Shown: positions 1 to 10,332, numbered from the stretch's first letter. The stretch: DNA of 37,586 bases from Candidatus Methylopumilus sp. (GCA_026399645.1 JAPLQN010000055.1:1-37586); one strand, 5' to 3'. Translations and numbers: made by a program. The notes: generated from the letters alone by a model not told the origin.

Positions 1-94
1 CTTTTTCACTAAAAAATTGTTTGATAAATAGTTCATTCATGATTTCATGATTATCTCATGCAGATGAAACTCCGATTTCACAAACCCTCAATAA

Positions 95-661
95 ATGGTA
101 AAATTTATTAAATTTAATCGATTTCAAACTATGAATTTCAAAGCTTTACTCATCTTTTTAGTCCTCGTATTTTCTAGCCCGTCTTGGGCGGAAGTTGAAT
201 CATCAAATCTAAGCGCCCTCTACACAACTCCACCTTCCGAAGTGTCACCGACACCTGATCAACCATGGAAAAGCGATATTGGCCTAATCATTAATAAAGC
301 CTATGAGCTCACGGGTATTAAATATAAATTGGGTGGCTCAAAACCAGAAACAGGTTTTGATTGTAGTCAATTTGTAAAATACGTCTTCGAACAAGCTTTG
401 AATTTAAGCCTGCCACCAAGCGCTAGGTCTCTTAGCAAGATAGGTGAAACTATAAGATTTGAAGACCTACAGCCAGGTGATCTTGTATTCTTTAACACAA
501 GAAAATCGAAGTTCTCTCATGTTGGTATCTATCTGGGAAATAATGAATTTATTCATGCACCACGCACAGGCAAAACTATTCGCGTGGAAAATCTTACAAA
601 AAACTATTGGCTTAAAAGATTTAATGGCGCAACAAGAGTTGATCCAGCAGAATCACTTTAA
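95..661 (+). CDS. Secreted NlpC/P60 (C40) cell-wall peptidase
   Basis: This is a predicted exported cysteine peptidase of the NlpC/P60 family, which cleaves peptide bonds within murein stem peptides. A hydrophobic segment ending in SPSWA around residue 32 looks like a signal peptide. The C-terminal domain carries the family triad: Cys90 in DCSQF, His142 in SHVGIYLG and a third polar site at His154 in FIHAPR. At 188 residues it is a single catalytic domain with a short linker, like Spr/MepS-type hydrolases. An in-frame ATG at 131 gives a tidier signal peptide and may be the true start; neither start has a clear Shine-Dalgarno sequence. Its TAA overlaps the stop of the convergent gene by four bases. 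The exact bond cleaved cannot be read from sequence. Confidence 0.9.
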   Translation: MVKFIKFNRFQTMNFKALLIFLVLVFSSPSWAEVESSNLSALYTTPPSEVSPTPDQPWKSDIGLIINKAYELTGIKYKLGGSKPETGFDCSQFVKYVFEQALNLSLPPSARSLSKIGETIRFEDLQPGDLVFFNTRKSKFSHVGIYLGNNEFIHAPRTGKTIRVENLTKNYWLKRFNGATRVDPAESL

Positions 662-945
662 AGATCGGTATGGCCTAGATTTTTTCCTGGGCTAATTTTA
701 TCCCTAATCAATTTTTTAACATCCTTAATATCCAAAAATCCTCCGAAGTCTGATCTAGAATAGATTTTTTCTTTATCCAAGAAAATTTCAAAAATACCGC
801 CTGACTTTGGAGTTAATGTGACTGATATAACTTCGTCTTGAAAAGTCGTCAATATTTCCTGCATCATCCATGAGGCGCGTGGAAGCCAGGCACATAGCGT
901 ACAAAATTGAATCTCGATTTTATATGTTTTAGATTTAGTTCCCAT
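658..945 (-). CDS. SelT/SelW/SelH (Rdx) family protein, cysteine form
   Basis: This 95-residue protein matches the Rdx group of thioredoxin-fold proteins related to selenoprotein W. The N-terminal beta strand leads into a CxxC motif (Cys15, Cys18) followed by the family pattern WLPRASWMMQE. Eukaryotic members often have selenocysteine at the second position; here both are cysteines and there is no in-frame TGA. A second family segment, GGIFEIFLD, lies mid-protein. The role is presumed redox chemistry, with the physiological substrate unknown. The gene starts with ATG at 945, is divergent from the downstream protease gene, and ends in a 4-base stop overlap with the peptidase gene. Confidence 0.87.
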   Translation of the reverse strand: MGTKSKTYKIEIQFCTLCAWLPRASWMMQEILTTFQDEVISVTLTPKSGGIFEIFLDKEKIYSRSDFGGFLDIKDVKKLIRDKISPGKNLGHTDL

Positions 946-1064
946 GGTTTAAAATTATTCTTAAAAATATATTTATTAAAGCCTATTGATATAAGTTAAA
1001 CAAAAAGACAGAATGATTCATTATTCAATAATTACTGCTTAACAGCTTATTACGAAAGTCATTC

Positions 1065-2474
1065 ATGCGCTCAAAATTCGAAAAATTTACCCTGATAGCC
1101 TGTGGCGCTATTTGCGGTGTTCTGATCAGTTTAAATTTGCCCGTCTTTGCGGATAAAGCTGAAAAAAATAATTTACCTATTGATGAGCTTAGAACTTTTG
1201 CCGAAGTCTTTGGTAAAATTAAATCTGACTACGTTGAGCCCGTGGAAGACAAGAAGCTTATTAACGAAGCACTCAACGGTATGCTAACAGGCCTTGATCC
1301 TCATTCTTCTTTCCTAAATACTGAAGATTTTAAGGAATTAAATCAAGCCACCCAAGGTGAGTTTGGTGGTCTAGGTATTGAGGTCGGCATGGAAGATGGT
1401 TTTGTAAAAGTGATTTCTCCGATTGAGGATAGTCCGGCTTATAAAGCTGGCTTGAAGAGCGGTGACCTCATCATGAAACTAGATGACACTTCTACAAAAG
1501 GATTAACGCTTAATGACTCGGTTAAAAAAATGCGTGGCAAACCAGGTACCAACATTGTTCTCACTGTATTAAGAAAAGGAGAAACTAAACCTTTAACTTT
1601 TAATTTAGCTCGAGCCATCATCAAGTCACAAAGCGTTAAAGGAAAGCTTGTTGAGTCAAATTATGCATACGTTCGCGTCGCTCAATTTCAAGAACATACT
1701 GGTGAAGATTTAGCGAAATTCTTAAAAAACCTTCGTCAGCAAAATAAAGCGCCTCTTAAAGGCATATTGCTTGACCTTAGAAATAATCCTGGTGGCTTAT
1801 TAAATGCAGCGGTAGGTGTATCTGCAGCATTCTTACCTAAAGGTGACTTAGTTGTTTATACCGAAGGTCGTGCACCAGATTCAAAAATGAACTTAACAGC
1901 TGTACCAGGGGATTATCTTAAAGGTGGCGGTAAAGACGATTACCTCAAAGATTTTCCAGAGGATATTAGAACAACTCCTATGGCTGTTTTAGTGAATAAC
2001 GGATCTGCATCTGCATCTGAAATTGTGGCGGGTGCGCTCCAAGATCACAAGAGGGCTCTGATCGTAGGCATGCAAAGTTTTGGTAAAGGCTCTGTACAAA
2101 GTATTCTGCCTATGAATAACGGTACGGCGATTAAGATGACAACAGCAAGATACTTTACGCCTAAAGGAAGATCTATTCAGGCTAAAGGGATTGTGCCTGA
2201 TATCATTGTTGATGACGGAAGCGATCCTACATTCATGACTAAAGAAGCAGATCTCACAAACCATCTTTCAAATCCAAAAGATGCTGATGCGAATGCTGCG
2301 CCTAAAGATAAAGACAGTAAGCCTTTAGCGCCACCAGTCAAAAAACCTGAAGATGATAAAAAGAAAACCTCTGATGCACCATCAGGTCCGATTGAGCCAG
2401 GAAGTAAAGCAGATAAGCAATTCCAAGAAGCTATGAATATCCTAAAAGGTCTTCAAATTATTCAAAACAAATGA
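1065..2474 (+). CDS. S41 family C-terminal processing peptidase
   Basis: This is a carboxyl-terminal processing protease (CtpA/Prc-like) acting in the periplasm. An N-terminal hydrophobic stretch ending near VFADKAEK (about residue 30) is a signal peptide or anchor. A PDZ domain spans about residues 95-175 (GGLGIEVG through SPAYKAGLKSGD), followed by the S41 catalytic core. The Ser/Lys dyad is inferred as Ser316 within GSASASE and Lys341 in FGKGS, spaced 25 residues apart as in E. coli Prc. The C-terminal tail from about residue 405 is low-complexity, rich in Lys, Asp and Pro, and ends in a short helix. The stop overlaps the coq7 start in an ATGA junction, so the two are probably co-transcribed and translationally coupled. 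Confidence 0.95.
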   Translation: MRSKFEKFTLIACGAICGVLISLNLPVFADKAEKNNLPIDELRTFAEVFGKIKSDYVEPVEDKKLINEALNGMLTGLDPHSSFLNTEDFKELNQATQGEFGGLGIEVGMEDGFVKVISPIEDSPAYKAGLKSGDLIMKLDDTSTKGLTLNDSVKKMRGKPGTNIVLTVLRKGETKPLTFNLARAIIKSQSVKGKLVESNYAYVRVAQFQEHTGEDLAKFLKNLRQQNKAPLKGILLDLRNNPGGLLNAAVGVSAAFLPKGDLVVYTEGRAPDSKMNLTAVPGDYLKGGGKDDYLKDFPEDIRTTPMAVLVNNGSASASEIVAGALQDHKRALIVGMQSFGKGSVQSILPMNNGTAIKMTTARYFTPKGRSIQAKGIVPDIIVDDGSDPTFMTKEADLTNHLSNPKDADANAAPKDKDSKPLAPPVKKPEDDKKKTSDAPSGPIEPGSKADKQFQEAMNILKGLQIIQNK

Positions 2475-3091
2475 TTGATGACCTCATCATTGAGTTTGAT
2501 AAAGGCCTGAAGGTTTTATTTGCTAAGCCCAAGGGCTCAAGACCAAGACCCGATCTTCATATTGAAGATTCCGAATTAACTCCTGACGAAAAGAAACGCA
2601 CGATCGAATTGATGCGTGTAAACCATACAGGTGAAGTTTGCGCTCAAGCTTTATATAGCGGACAACTTCTTTTTAATCCGCGTGGTGAGGGTGCAGAGTC
2701 TCTAAAAAAAGCTTCAAAGGAAGAAATTGATCACCTTGATTGGTGCAACTCTAGAATCAAAGATTTAGGTGGTAAAACAAGCCTTCTTAATCCTGTCTGG
2801 TATACAAGTTCTCTATTAATAGGTTCTTTTGCAAGCGCCTTAGGTGAAAAATATAACTTAGGATTTTTAGCTGAAACAGAACGACAAGTCACACAGCATT
2901 TAAAAGGTCACTTAGATAAGATATCTAAAAATGATCTTAAGACTGCTAAGATTTTAGAGGTAATGGCAGATGATGAAGAGCAACATGCAATTAAGGCAAA
3001 AGAATTAGGTGGGATTGATCTGCCTCGCAAGATAAAAAAAGTAATGTCATTAACCTCAAAAGTGATGACCACACTTTCTGCAAAAATTTAA
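2471..3091 (+). CDS. coq7: 2-polyprenyl-3-methyl-6-methoxy-1,4-benzoquinone monooxygenase (Coq7)
   Basis: This di-iron hydroxylase performs the last ring hydroxylation of ubiquinone biosynthesis, converting demethoxyubiquinol to its 5-hydroxy form. At 206 residues it has the length of bacterial Coq7. The ferritin-like metal ligands are visible in ELMRVNHTGE, in EEIDHLDWC and in the late MADDEEQHA segment; GFLAETERQV supplies the middle pair. It starts with ATG inside the stop of the upstream protease gene and is followed three bases later by the DUF2322-like gene. Presence of Coq7 implies aerobic ubiquinone synthesis. Confidence 0.95.
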   Translation: MIDDLIIEFDKGLKVLFAKPKGSRPRPDLHIEDSELTPDEKKRTIELMRVNHTGEVCAQALYSGQLLFNPRGEGAESLKKASKEEIDHLDWCNSRIKDLGGKTSLLNPVWYTSSLLIGSFASALGEKYNLGFLAETERQVTQHLKGHLDKISKNDLKTAKILEVMADDEEQHAIKAKELGGIDLPRKIKKVMSLTSKVMTTLSAKI

Positions 3092-3094
3092 TCA

Positions 3095-3409
3095 ATGCAA
3101 AAATTTAACGATATCCTATTAACTCTTGACAACTCAGATCACATTGATCGTATAGAGATTTATAAAAATAATGCTTTAGTTGGTGCAATCGAAAATAAGC
3201 CTGGCAGCCAAGGATCAATTAAAGTTTATCAACATCTTTGGAAACTTTTTGGTGCAATAACTTTAGACGCTGCAATTGAAGGCCTTGATTTGTATTCAGA
3301 GCACACAGAAGATGCACAAAAGAATCCTGGTAAACATCCAAATGTTGATCGTCTTCTTTCTATTATGGAAAATGAAGAGCCGCTTGATTTGAAAATTATT
3401 AAAAATTAA
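3095..3409 (+). CDS. DUF2322-like conserved hypothetical protein
   Basis: This is a small soluble protein of 104 residues with no signal peptide or membrane segment. I recognise it as resembling the DUF2322 family of beta- and gammaproteobacteria, from the central GSIKVYQHLW region and the segment GLDLYSEHTEDAQKNPGKHP, which precedes NVDRLL. No catalytic motif is evident and the function is unknown. It starts three bases after coq7 and is the last gene of the ctp-coq7 run, so it is almost certainly co-expressed with quinone synthesis. That is a link by position only. The family assignment is from memory and is less certain than the existence of the gene. Confidence 0.8.
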   Translation: MQKFNDILLTLDNSDHIDRIEIYKNNALVGAIENKPGSQGSIKVYQHLWKLFGAITLDAAIEGLDLYSEHTEDAQKNPGKHPNVDRLLSIMENEEPLDLKIIKN

Positions 3410-3417
3410 TTTAGCTT

Positions 3418-3837
3418 TTAGGCGTCTTCTTTAATTTCAAAATCGTGCGTAATTTCAACTGATTTTGATAGCATAATCGAAGCTGAGCAATATTTTTCAG
3501 CAGATAACTTAATCGCACGCTCTACCTGATCTTTATCTAAGTCCTTACCTTTTAGCACAAAATGAATATGGATCTTAGTGAATACTTTTGGCACGATCTC
3601 GGCTCTCGTAGCTTCAATATCAGCATAACAGTCACTAATAGCTTGTCTTGATTTCTTAAGGATGGTGACTACGTCAAATGATGTGCAACCTCCCATGCCA
3701 ATAAGAAGCATTTCCATAGGTCGCATACCTAATTTTCTGCCACCCAACTCCTCGGGCCCGTCTAAGATCACTGAGTGATTTGACTCGGACTCTCCTATGA
3801 AACATACATTCTCAACCCACTTAACCCGAGCTTTCAT
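3418..3837 (-). CDS. OsmC family protein (YhfA-like)
   Basis: This 139-residue protein has the OsmC/Ohr fold. The first conserved cysteine lies in GMGGCTSFD and the second in EKYCSASIM, the two positions that form the peroxidatic site in Ohr and OsmC. The short N-terminus and the PMEMLLIGMGGC segment resemble the YhfA subgroup, whose substrate is less clear than that of OsmC or Ohr. Its ATG overlaps the stop of the upstream FKBP gene by one base (TAATG), making it the last gene of the minus-strand run that begins with the aldo/keto reductase. A role in hydroperoxide or thiol chemistry is inferred from the family. Confidence 0.9.
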   Translation of the reverse strand: MKARVKWVENVCFIGESESNHSVILDGPEELGGRKLGMRPMEMLLIGMGGCTSFDVVTILKKSRQAISDCYADIEATRAEIVPKVFTKIHIHFVLKGKDLDKDQVERAIKLSAEKYCSASIMLSKSVEITHDFEIKEDA

Positions 3838-4301
3838 TATTTAACTCCGAGCAACTCAACATCAAAAATTAAAGTAGCATTTGGTGGAATTACTCCGCCT
3901 GCGCCTCGAGCACCATAGCCCATATCTGGAGGAATAATGAGTGTCCTCTTACCATGAATTTTCATACCATCCACACCGTCATCCCAGCCTCGTATTACCT
4001 GACCACCTCCTAAATTGAATACGAAAGGATCATTACGATCTAATGAACTATCAAACTTTTTGCCCTTACCATCCTTTTGATTAGGATCGTATAACCAGCC
4101 CGTGTAATGAACAGTCACTGCGAGACCTTTTTCAGCTTGTCGTCCATTTCCTAGGGTAGTATCTTTAATGACTAATGTAGTGATATTTTTTTCCAATTTC
4201 AGTTCCTTTTGTGAGATTTTTGATTCAGCAAAAGCTAAATCAATATTAAATAAAATAATACCAAAAGCTAAGATAAATTTAACCGCATTCATATATCGCA
4301 T
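3837..4301 (-). CDS. Periplasmic FKBP-type peptidyl-prolyl cis-trans isomerase
   Basis: This is a small FKBP rotamase that accelerates proline isomerisation during folding of exported proteins. A signal peptide ends around NIDLAFA, and the FKBP domain fills the rest. Family residues are visible in [34 protein letters not shown] and [20 protein letters not shown] place the start at the ATG at 4301 because GAGG lies nine bases upstream. A longer frame begins with TTG at 4316, and that TTG sits inside the GAGG region. The gene lies just downstream of dacB and its stop overlaps the OsmC start by one base. Confidence 0.93.
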   Translation of the reverse strand: MRYMNAVKFILAFGIILFNIDLAFAESKISQKELKLEKNITTLVIKDTTLGNGRQAEKGLAVTVHYTGWLYDPNQKDGKGKKFDSSLDRNDPFVFNLGGGQVIRGWDDGVDGMKIHGKRTLIIPPDMGYGARGAGGVIPPNATLIFDVELLGVK

Positions 4302-4318
4302 ATTAACATTCCTCAAGT

Positions 4319-5755
4319 TTAATTAAGATAAGTCCATTCAATCAGATCATCTTGTATTTTAGATGATTCGTTTGCCTTAGGATCATTCGCTATAAATACA
4401 AAAACTTTCACATCATTATTTTTATCAAAAATATATCCTGCAATAGCACTGACATTCTGAATACTACCGGTTTTAAGATAAGCACGCTTAGCGACGAATA
4501 ATTTTTTTCCTCTATTCTTTAAGGTACCGTCTATGCCAAGATTGGGGAGCGATGCTACAAATTCAGGCATATAAAGACTGTCATATGCTCTTTCTAATAA
4601 GAAGCCCAGATCTTCTGCGCTCACTTTTGCTTTTCTTGATAGTCCTGCGCCGTTATCGATTTCAAGGGAATCAAGTTTCATTTTTTCTTTCATCAAAGAT
4701 TCCTTGGCGAATCTTCCCGCTTCATTTTCGGTTATAGGATTACCATTATTTTCTGCCAGCATAGTAAGCAATAGATTTCTAGCTAATAAATTTTGGCTAT
4801 ATTTATTAATATCCCTTACGACAAGACTTAAGGGTCTGGATAGATGCTCATAGAACTTAAGTGCATCTGTGGTATTTTGGTATGTATTTTTAAACTCGCC
4901 CTCAATACTTCCTCCATGGATCTTCCAAAGCTTTTCAAAGAGACCATTAGATAAGCGATTGGCACTCAGGACAGATAAATCAATATCCTTACTCTCACAC
5001 GCCTTATCGTAGTGACCATTAAATATAATCTCCGTAAAATTAGATTTTGTCTCTACCTCGAAACCAAGATTATCTTTCCACGCATTACAACCCTGGTCGG
5101 TAAATTTTAAATGGTTAATAACCTTAAGCATTTGAAGCTCAGGAAAAGTTTGTATATTAATTTTTTCATTTTCAATTGAAAAATTAAAGTTGATAGTATT
5201 TTGATTCACAACAAAAGATTTTGGATTTACGTTATAGGCACGATACTTCTTATCATCAATAAAATCTTGATTCTGTAATTCTCCAAAAAAACTTTCCTCG
5301 ATAATAAGATTACCGTGAATATGCTGAATACCTTTTTGCTGAACTTTTTCGATAACTTCAGAAAGGTCTGAATATGTAAGTGTAGGGTCACCATAACCCT
5401 TAATAATAAGGTCGCCATAAAGATGTTTATTTTTTAAGACTCCTTTGTAGAGCACCTCTGTCTTCCATTGGAACTGTGGGCCTAAAATCTGCAATCCAGT
5501 ATAGGTTGTGACAAGCTTCATTAAGGAAGCCGGGTTGAATGCTTTTTGTTCGTTATAACTAAACACTTTATTGCGTTTTGAAATATTTTTAATATAAAGC
5601 GTGTAATTCGTTTTTGATAACTCGGAACGATTGAATATCTTATTTATTGCATCAATATCCGTATCTGCGAATGCGCTAGTCATCCATAAGGCATAAATAA
5701 AAAATAGTATTCGCAATTTATAAGGATGACTCAATAACTTCAAGCGTCGTATCAA
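4319..5755 (-). CDS. dacB: D-alanyl-D-alanine carboxypeptidase/endopeptidase (PBP4 family, S13)
   Basis: This is a periplasmic penicillin-binding protein of peptidase family S13, which trims or opens D-Ala crosslinks in murein. The three active-site motifs are present: SLMK (Ser77, Lys80), the SxN triad in [10 protein letters not shown], and KTG at about residues 428-430. A signal peptide ends near TSAFA at residue 30. No ATG exists near the N-terminus, so the start must be a TTG: candidates are 5755, 5743, 5734 and 5716, none with a convincing Shine-Dalgarno sequence. The 5755 choice overlaps bioA by 38 bases, whereas 5716 would start immediately after the bioA stop and still leave a short signal peptide. 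Translational coupling to bioA is likely in any case. Confidence 0.92.
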   Translation of the reverse strand: MIRRLKLLSHPYKLRILFFIYALWMTSAFADTDIDAINKIFNRSELSKTNYTLYIKNISKRNKVFSYNEQKAFNPASLMKLVTTYTGLQILGPQFQWKTEVLYKGVLKNKHLYGDLIIKGYGDPTLTYSDLSEVIEKVQQKGIQHIHGNLIIEESFFGELQNQDFIDDKKYRAYNVNPKSFVVNQNTINFNFSIENEKINIQTFPELQMLKVINHLKFTDQGCNAWKDNLGFEVETKSNFTEIIFNGHYDKACESKDIDLSVLSANRLSNGLFEKLWKIHGGSIEGEFKNTYQNTTDALKFYEHLSRPLSLVVRDINKYSQNLLARNLLLTMLAENNGNPITENEAGRFAKESLMKEKMKLDSLEIDNGAGLSRKAKVSAEDLGFLLERAYDSLYMPEFVASLPNLGIDGTLKNRGKKLFVAKRAYLKTGSIQNVSAIAGYIFDKNNDVKVFVFIANDPKANESSKIQDDLIEWTYLN

Positions 5756-7022
5756 TCATGAAATCAATCTCATCATGATTAATGACATAAGGTGGCATAA
5801 AATAGATAGTTCGACCTATTGGTCTTATTAAAAGACCGCGATCAATCGCTTTCATGCTTATTTTTTTCAGTGTTTTTTTTGTGACTTCTTCTAGATCAAA
5901 TGCCCATATCATGCCTATATTCCTAATGTTAGAAATAGGTAATGTTGTAAGTTTCTTCATGCGCTCTGAAATATAAGCTGAGGTTTTATTATTTTGATTA
6001 ATTACATCATGACCTTCAAAATAACTTAATGTTCCTAATGCAGCACTGCAAGCAAGAGGATTGCCGGTGTAACTATGAGAATGAAGAAAACCTTTTTCTA
6101 TCTTATTCTCATAGAAAGCCATATAAATTTCATCCGTTGTGAGCACAGCTGATAAGGGGAGATATCCTCCGGTTAATCCTTTTGAGAGACAAATAAAATC
6201 AGGTTTTATATTTGCATGTTCGAATGCAAACATTTTCCCCGTTCTTCCAAAGCCTACCGCAATCTCATCGTCAATCAGATGAATTTGGTATTGAGTACAA
6301 AGCTCCCTTGCTTTTCTTAAATAGACTGAATGATACATTCCCATTCCGGTAGCACATTGCACAAGAGGCTCTAGAATAAAAGCAGCTATGTATTGGTGAT
6401 TTTCTTGAAGATATATTTCTAAATCTTGAATACATCTTAATGCATAAGATTCAGCTGTCTCACCTTTATCAGCATATCGCCAGTCAGGTGTCTTGATAAG
6501 ATTATTTTTTTTAATTAGTGAAGCGTAATTTTTACGAAAAAGTTTAATGTCCGTCACAGAGAGAGCTCCGAGCGTCTCACCATGATAACTATTCTCCAAA
6601 TAAATAATTTTATTTTTTTTTGGCTGACTCTTGTTCTTCCAATAATGCACGCTCATCTTAATAGCAATTTCAATTGCATTAGATCCGTCGCTACCGTAAA
6701 AAGCATGGCCCAGATTTGTAAGGGTACTTAATTTTTCAGAGAGATTTATAGCGGGCTCATGAGTCAAACCTGCGAGCATTATGTGTTCAACAAGATCGAG
6801 TTGATCTGTGATAAATTTTTTAATCTCACTTTGGTTGTGGCCAAATAAATTTACCCACCAAGAACTGATCGCGTCTAAATATTTTTTATCATCATAGTCG
6901 TATAGCCAAACACCTTCACCTCGCCTAATCGGGATAATAGATTGCGCCTGTTGAATTTTCATTTGTGTACATGGATTCCACAAGCTCTTTAAACTTCTAT
7001 CGATGTAGTGCTGGTTTTTCAT
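5718..7022 (-). CDS. bioA: Adenosylmethionine-8-amino-7-oxononanoate aminotransferase
   Basis: BioA is a PLP-dependent class III aminotransferase that makes 7,8-diaminopelargonic acid in biotin synthesis, using S-adenosylmethionine as amino donor. At 434 residues it matches the usual length. Characteristic segments are LWNPCTQM near the N-terminus, DAISSWWVNLFGH, the cofactor site YGSDGSNAIE, DDEIAVGFGRTG, and the Schiff-base lysine at about 281 in CLSKGLTGGY. HSHSYTGNPLA follows. The two tryptophans in SSWWVN help separate BioA from other class III enzymes. The gene starts three bases after the aldo/keto reductase stop. No other biotin gene is in the window, so the pathway must be split elsewhere in the chromosome. 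Confidence 0.95.
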   Translation of the reverse strand: MKNQHYIDRSLKSLWNPCTQMKIQQAQSIIPIRRGEGVWLYDYDDKKYLDAISSWWVNLFGHNQSEIKKFITDQLDLVEHIMLAGLTHEPAINLSEKLSTLTNLGHAFYGSDGSNAIEIAIKMSVHYWKNKSQPKKNKIIYLENSYHGETLGALSVTDIKLFRKNYASLIKKNNLIKTPDWRYADKGETAESYALRCIQDLEIYLQENHQYIAAFILEPLVQCATGMGMYHSVYLRKARELCTQYQIHLIDDEIAVGFGRTGKMFAFEHANIKPDFICLSKGLTGGYLPLSAVLTTDEIYMAFYENKIEKGFLHSHSYTGNPLACSAALGTLSYFEGHDVINQNNKTSAYISERMKKLTTLPISNIRNIGMIWAFDLEEVTKKTLKKISMKAIDRGLLIRPIGRTIYFMPPYVINHDEIDFMIDTTLEVIESSL

Positions 7023-7025
7023 ACA

Positions 7026-8102
7026 TTAAGGTGCTGGGTTCATATGAGTAAGATGAATAATTTCAATTTCATCTAAAAGTTCTTTAGATAGCTTTCTCTT
7101 ATACGCTTCAACATTTTCTCTTAATTGATCAAGCGATGTTGCACCTATAATGGTTGATGTCACAAACCAGTGATGGTATACAAATGCTAAGGCCATGTCA
7201 GTCAATGTCATTCCATGTTTCGATGCTAATATTTCGTAAGCTTTCACAGCAGGGAATACATTGGGCTTGTCATATCTTTGTGCGAACCCTTTAAAAAGTG
7301 TCACGCGCCCTTTAGATTCGATATCTTTTAAATATTTTCCAGTAAGATGTCCAAATGCTAAGGGGGAATAGGCTAAAAATCCAATCTTTTCTCGGTATAA
7401 AATTTCCGTCATACCAAACTCTATTCCTCTGTTGATGAGGTTATAACAATTCTGAACTGATACTATGAGAGGTAATTTCTTTTCTCTCGCAATACGAATA
7501 AATTCCATCACCCCCCAGGATTGCTCATTTGAGATACCAATGTATTTAATCTTGCCTTCTTGCACAAGCTTTTCAAGGGCTTCTAATTGTTCATGAATGG
7601 ATACCCATTCTTTTAATTTTGACTCTTCTATTTCAGCGCTGGGATCAAATTTATATTGGCCAAACATAGGCACATTTCTTTCGGGCCAATGAAGTTGATA
7701 TAAGTCAATGTAATCTGTTTGAAGTCTTTTTAATGAACCTTCAAGTGCCTCACGTAAATTTTTTTCATCTAAGGCTTTAGGTCCATTGCGAATCCAATTT
7801 AATGATCTTCTTGGTCCCGCAGCTTTGGTAGCTAAAACGATCTCTTCTCTCTTTTGTTTTTTCAGCCAATGGCCCAGAATCGTTTCGGTTACAGTAAAAG
7901 TATTTGCCTTAGGTGGAACTGGATACATTTCGGCGGTATCAATAAAATTAATGCCATGTGATATTGCCCAGTCGAGCTGTAAAAATGCTTCGGACTCTGT
8001 GTTTTGCTCGCCAAAAGTCATGGTGCCCAGAGTAATGGGCGAAATAAGCAAATCCGACTGCCCCAACCTTCGATAATCTTGCTTTTCTATGTAATAGCTC
8101 AT
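7026..8102 (-). CDS. NADP(H)-dependent aldo/keto reductase (Tas-like)
   Basis: This 358-residue protein is an aldo/keto reductase of the Tas subgroup. The (beta/alpha)8 barrel begins with RRLGQSDLLISPITLGTM. The catalytic tetrad is visible as Asp and Tyr in FIDTAEMYP, Lys in VLATKAAGP and His in LYQLHWPERN. The Tas-type insertion after the tetrad histidine (GQYKFDPSAEIEES) is present. The physiological carbonyl substrate cannot be deduced. It is the first gene of the minus-strand run ending with the OsmC gene and is divergent from groES across 156 bases that hold the heat-shock control region. Confidence 0.92.
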   Translation of the reverse strand: MSYYIEKQDYRRLGQSDLLISPITLGTMTFGEQNTESEAFLQLDWAISHGINFIDTAEMYPVPPKANTFTVTETILGHWLKKQKREEIVLATKAAGPRRSLNWIRNGPKALDEKNLREALEGSLKRLQTDYIDLYQLHWPERNVPMFGQYKFDPSAEIEESKLKEWVSIHEQLEALEKLVQEGKIKYIGISNEQSWGVMEFIRIAREKKLPLIVSVQNCYNLINRGIEFGMTEILYREKIGFLAYSPLAFGHLTGKYLKDIESKGRVTLFKGFAQRYDKPNVFPAVKAYEILASKHGMTLTDMALAFVYHHWFVTSTIIGATSLDQLRENVEAYKRKLSKELLDEIEIIHLTHMNPAP

Positions 8103-8143
8103 ATAAAAATAATGTTTAGATTCAGATATTTAACGAAATAACA

Positions 8144-8173
8144 CTTGAAATTTTAGACTTTCGTCCCTATTAT
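8144..8173 (+). promoter_or_regulatory. groE promoter, sigma-32-like and sigma-70-compatible
   Basis: CTTGAAA at 8144-8150 followed, after 14 bases, by CCCTATTA at 8165-8172 closely resembles the sigma-32 heat-shock consensus (CTTGAAA, 13-15 bases, CCCCATnT). The same bases also read as a sigma-70 promoter: TTGAAA at 8145-8150, a 17-base spacer and TATTAT at 8168-8173. Transcription would begin around 8180, inside the CIRCE element. The assignment is by consensus only. Confidence 0.8.
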
Positions 8174-8199
8174 TAGCACTCTATGACATTGAGTGCTAA
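8173..8199 (+). promoter_or_regulatory. CIRCE operator (HrcA binding site)
   Basis: TTAGCACTC at 8173-8181 and GAGTGCTAA at 8191-8199 form a perfect 9-base inverted repeat with a 9-base spacer, exactly the canonical CIRCE architecture. HrcA represses groE at this site until heat shock. The element overlaps the last base of the -10 hexamer and the predicted transcription start, so bound repressor would block initiation; in the transcript it can also form a leader hairpin. Confidence 0.97.
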
Positions 8200-8258
8200 T
8201 CACTCATGTTTTCGATTTTGATTAACTTTCAAAGAATACACTATTAGGAGAATATGAA

Positions 8259-8546
8259 ATGAAAATTCGCCCTTTACATGATCGCGTAATTGTAAAGCGT
8301 CTTGAAGAAGAACGTACAACAGCATCAGGCATTGTTATACCTGACGGCACAACAGAAAAACCAGACCAAGGCACAGTGCAAGCTGTGGGAAATGGAAAAA
8401 TTTTCGAGGATGGCAGTGTTAAAAAGCTAGACGTCAAAGTGGGCGATAAAGTTCTATTTGGAAAATACGCTGGCCAAGCAGTTAAGGTTGATGGTGAAGA
8501 ATTACTTGTGATGCGTGAAGAAGATATCATGGGCATTGTTGAATAA
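8259..8546 (+). CDS. groES: Co-chaperonin GroES
   Basis: This is the 10-kDa co-chaperonin that caps the GroEL cavity during protein folding. At 95 residues it matches family length. The N-terminal [13 protein letters not shown] segment, the mobile loop region around [14 protein letters not shown] and the C-terminal [14 protein letters not shown] are diagnostic. An AGGAG eight bases upstream supports the ATG at 8259; another ATG at 8254 is followed at once by a stop. It is the first gene of the groESL operon, behind the CIRCE element and heat-shock promoter, with groEL 42 bases downstream. Confidence 0.98.
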   Translation: MKIRPLHDRVIVKRLEEERTTASGIVIPDGTTEKPDQGTVQAVGNGKIFEDGSVKKLDVKVGDKVLFGKYAGQAVKVDGEELLVMREEDIMGIVE

Positions 8547-8585
8547 AGCCTTAAACATTCATTCGTAAATATTTTGGAGAAATAA

Positions 8586-10241
<1,656 letters not shown>

Positions 10242-10257
10242 CTCAAAAGCATTAATA

Positions 10258-10288
10258 AAAAAAGACCTCTTAGGAGGTCTTTTTTTTA
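10258..10288 (+). terminator. Intrinsic terminator of groESL
   Basis: AGACCTC at 10263-10269 pairs with GAGGTCT at 10274-10280 around a TTAG loop, flanked by an upstream A-run and followed by a run of T. The stem extends through A:T pairs. It follows the groEL stop and separates the operon from uvrD. The A-run would also give a T-run on the minus strand, but no minus-strand gene approaches from the right. Confidence 0.93.
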
Positions 10289-10332
10289 ATCTTTTTTTTA
10301 TCTGGTAATAAATTAGGATAGCATTACACCTC

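Noticed and set aside
1-40. Possible 5' end of a minus-strand gene (ATG at 40 reading MNELFIKQFF, or ATG at 36 in another frame)
   Set aside because: Two frames are open to the window edge over only about 12 codons, with no convincing Shine-Dalgarno sequence and no recognisable family. It may be real, but it cannot be supported here.
946-1064. Promoters in the divergent gap between the SelW-like and protease genes
   Set aside because: The gap must hold promoters, but TTGATA at 986 has no acceptable -10 at the right distance and other AT-rich matches are not distinguishable from background.
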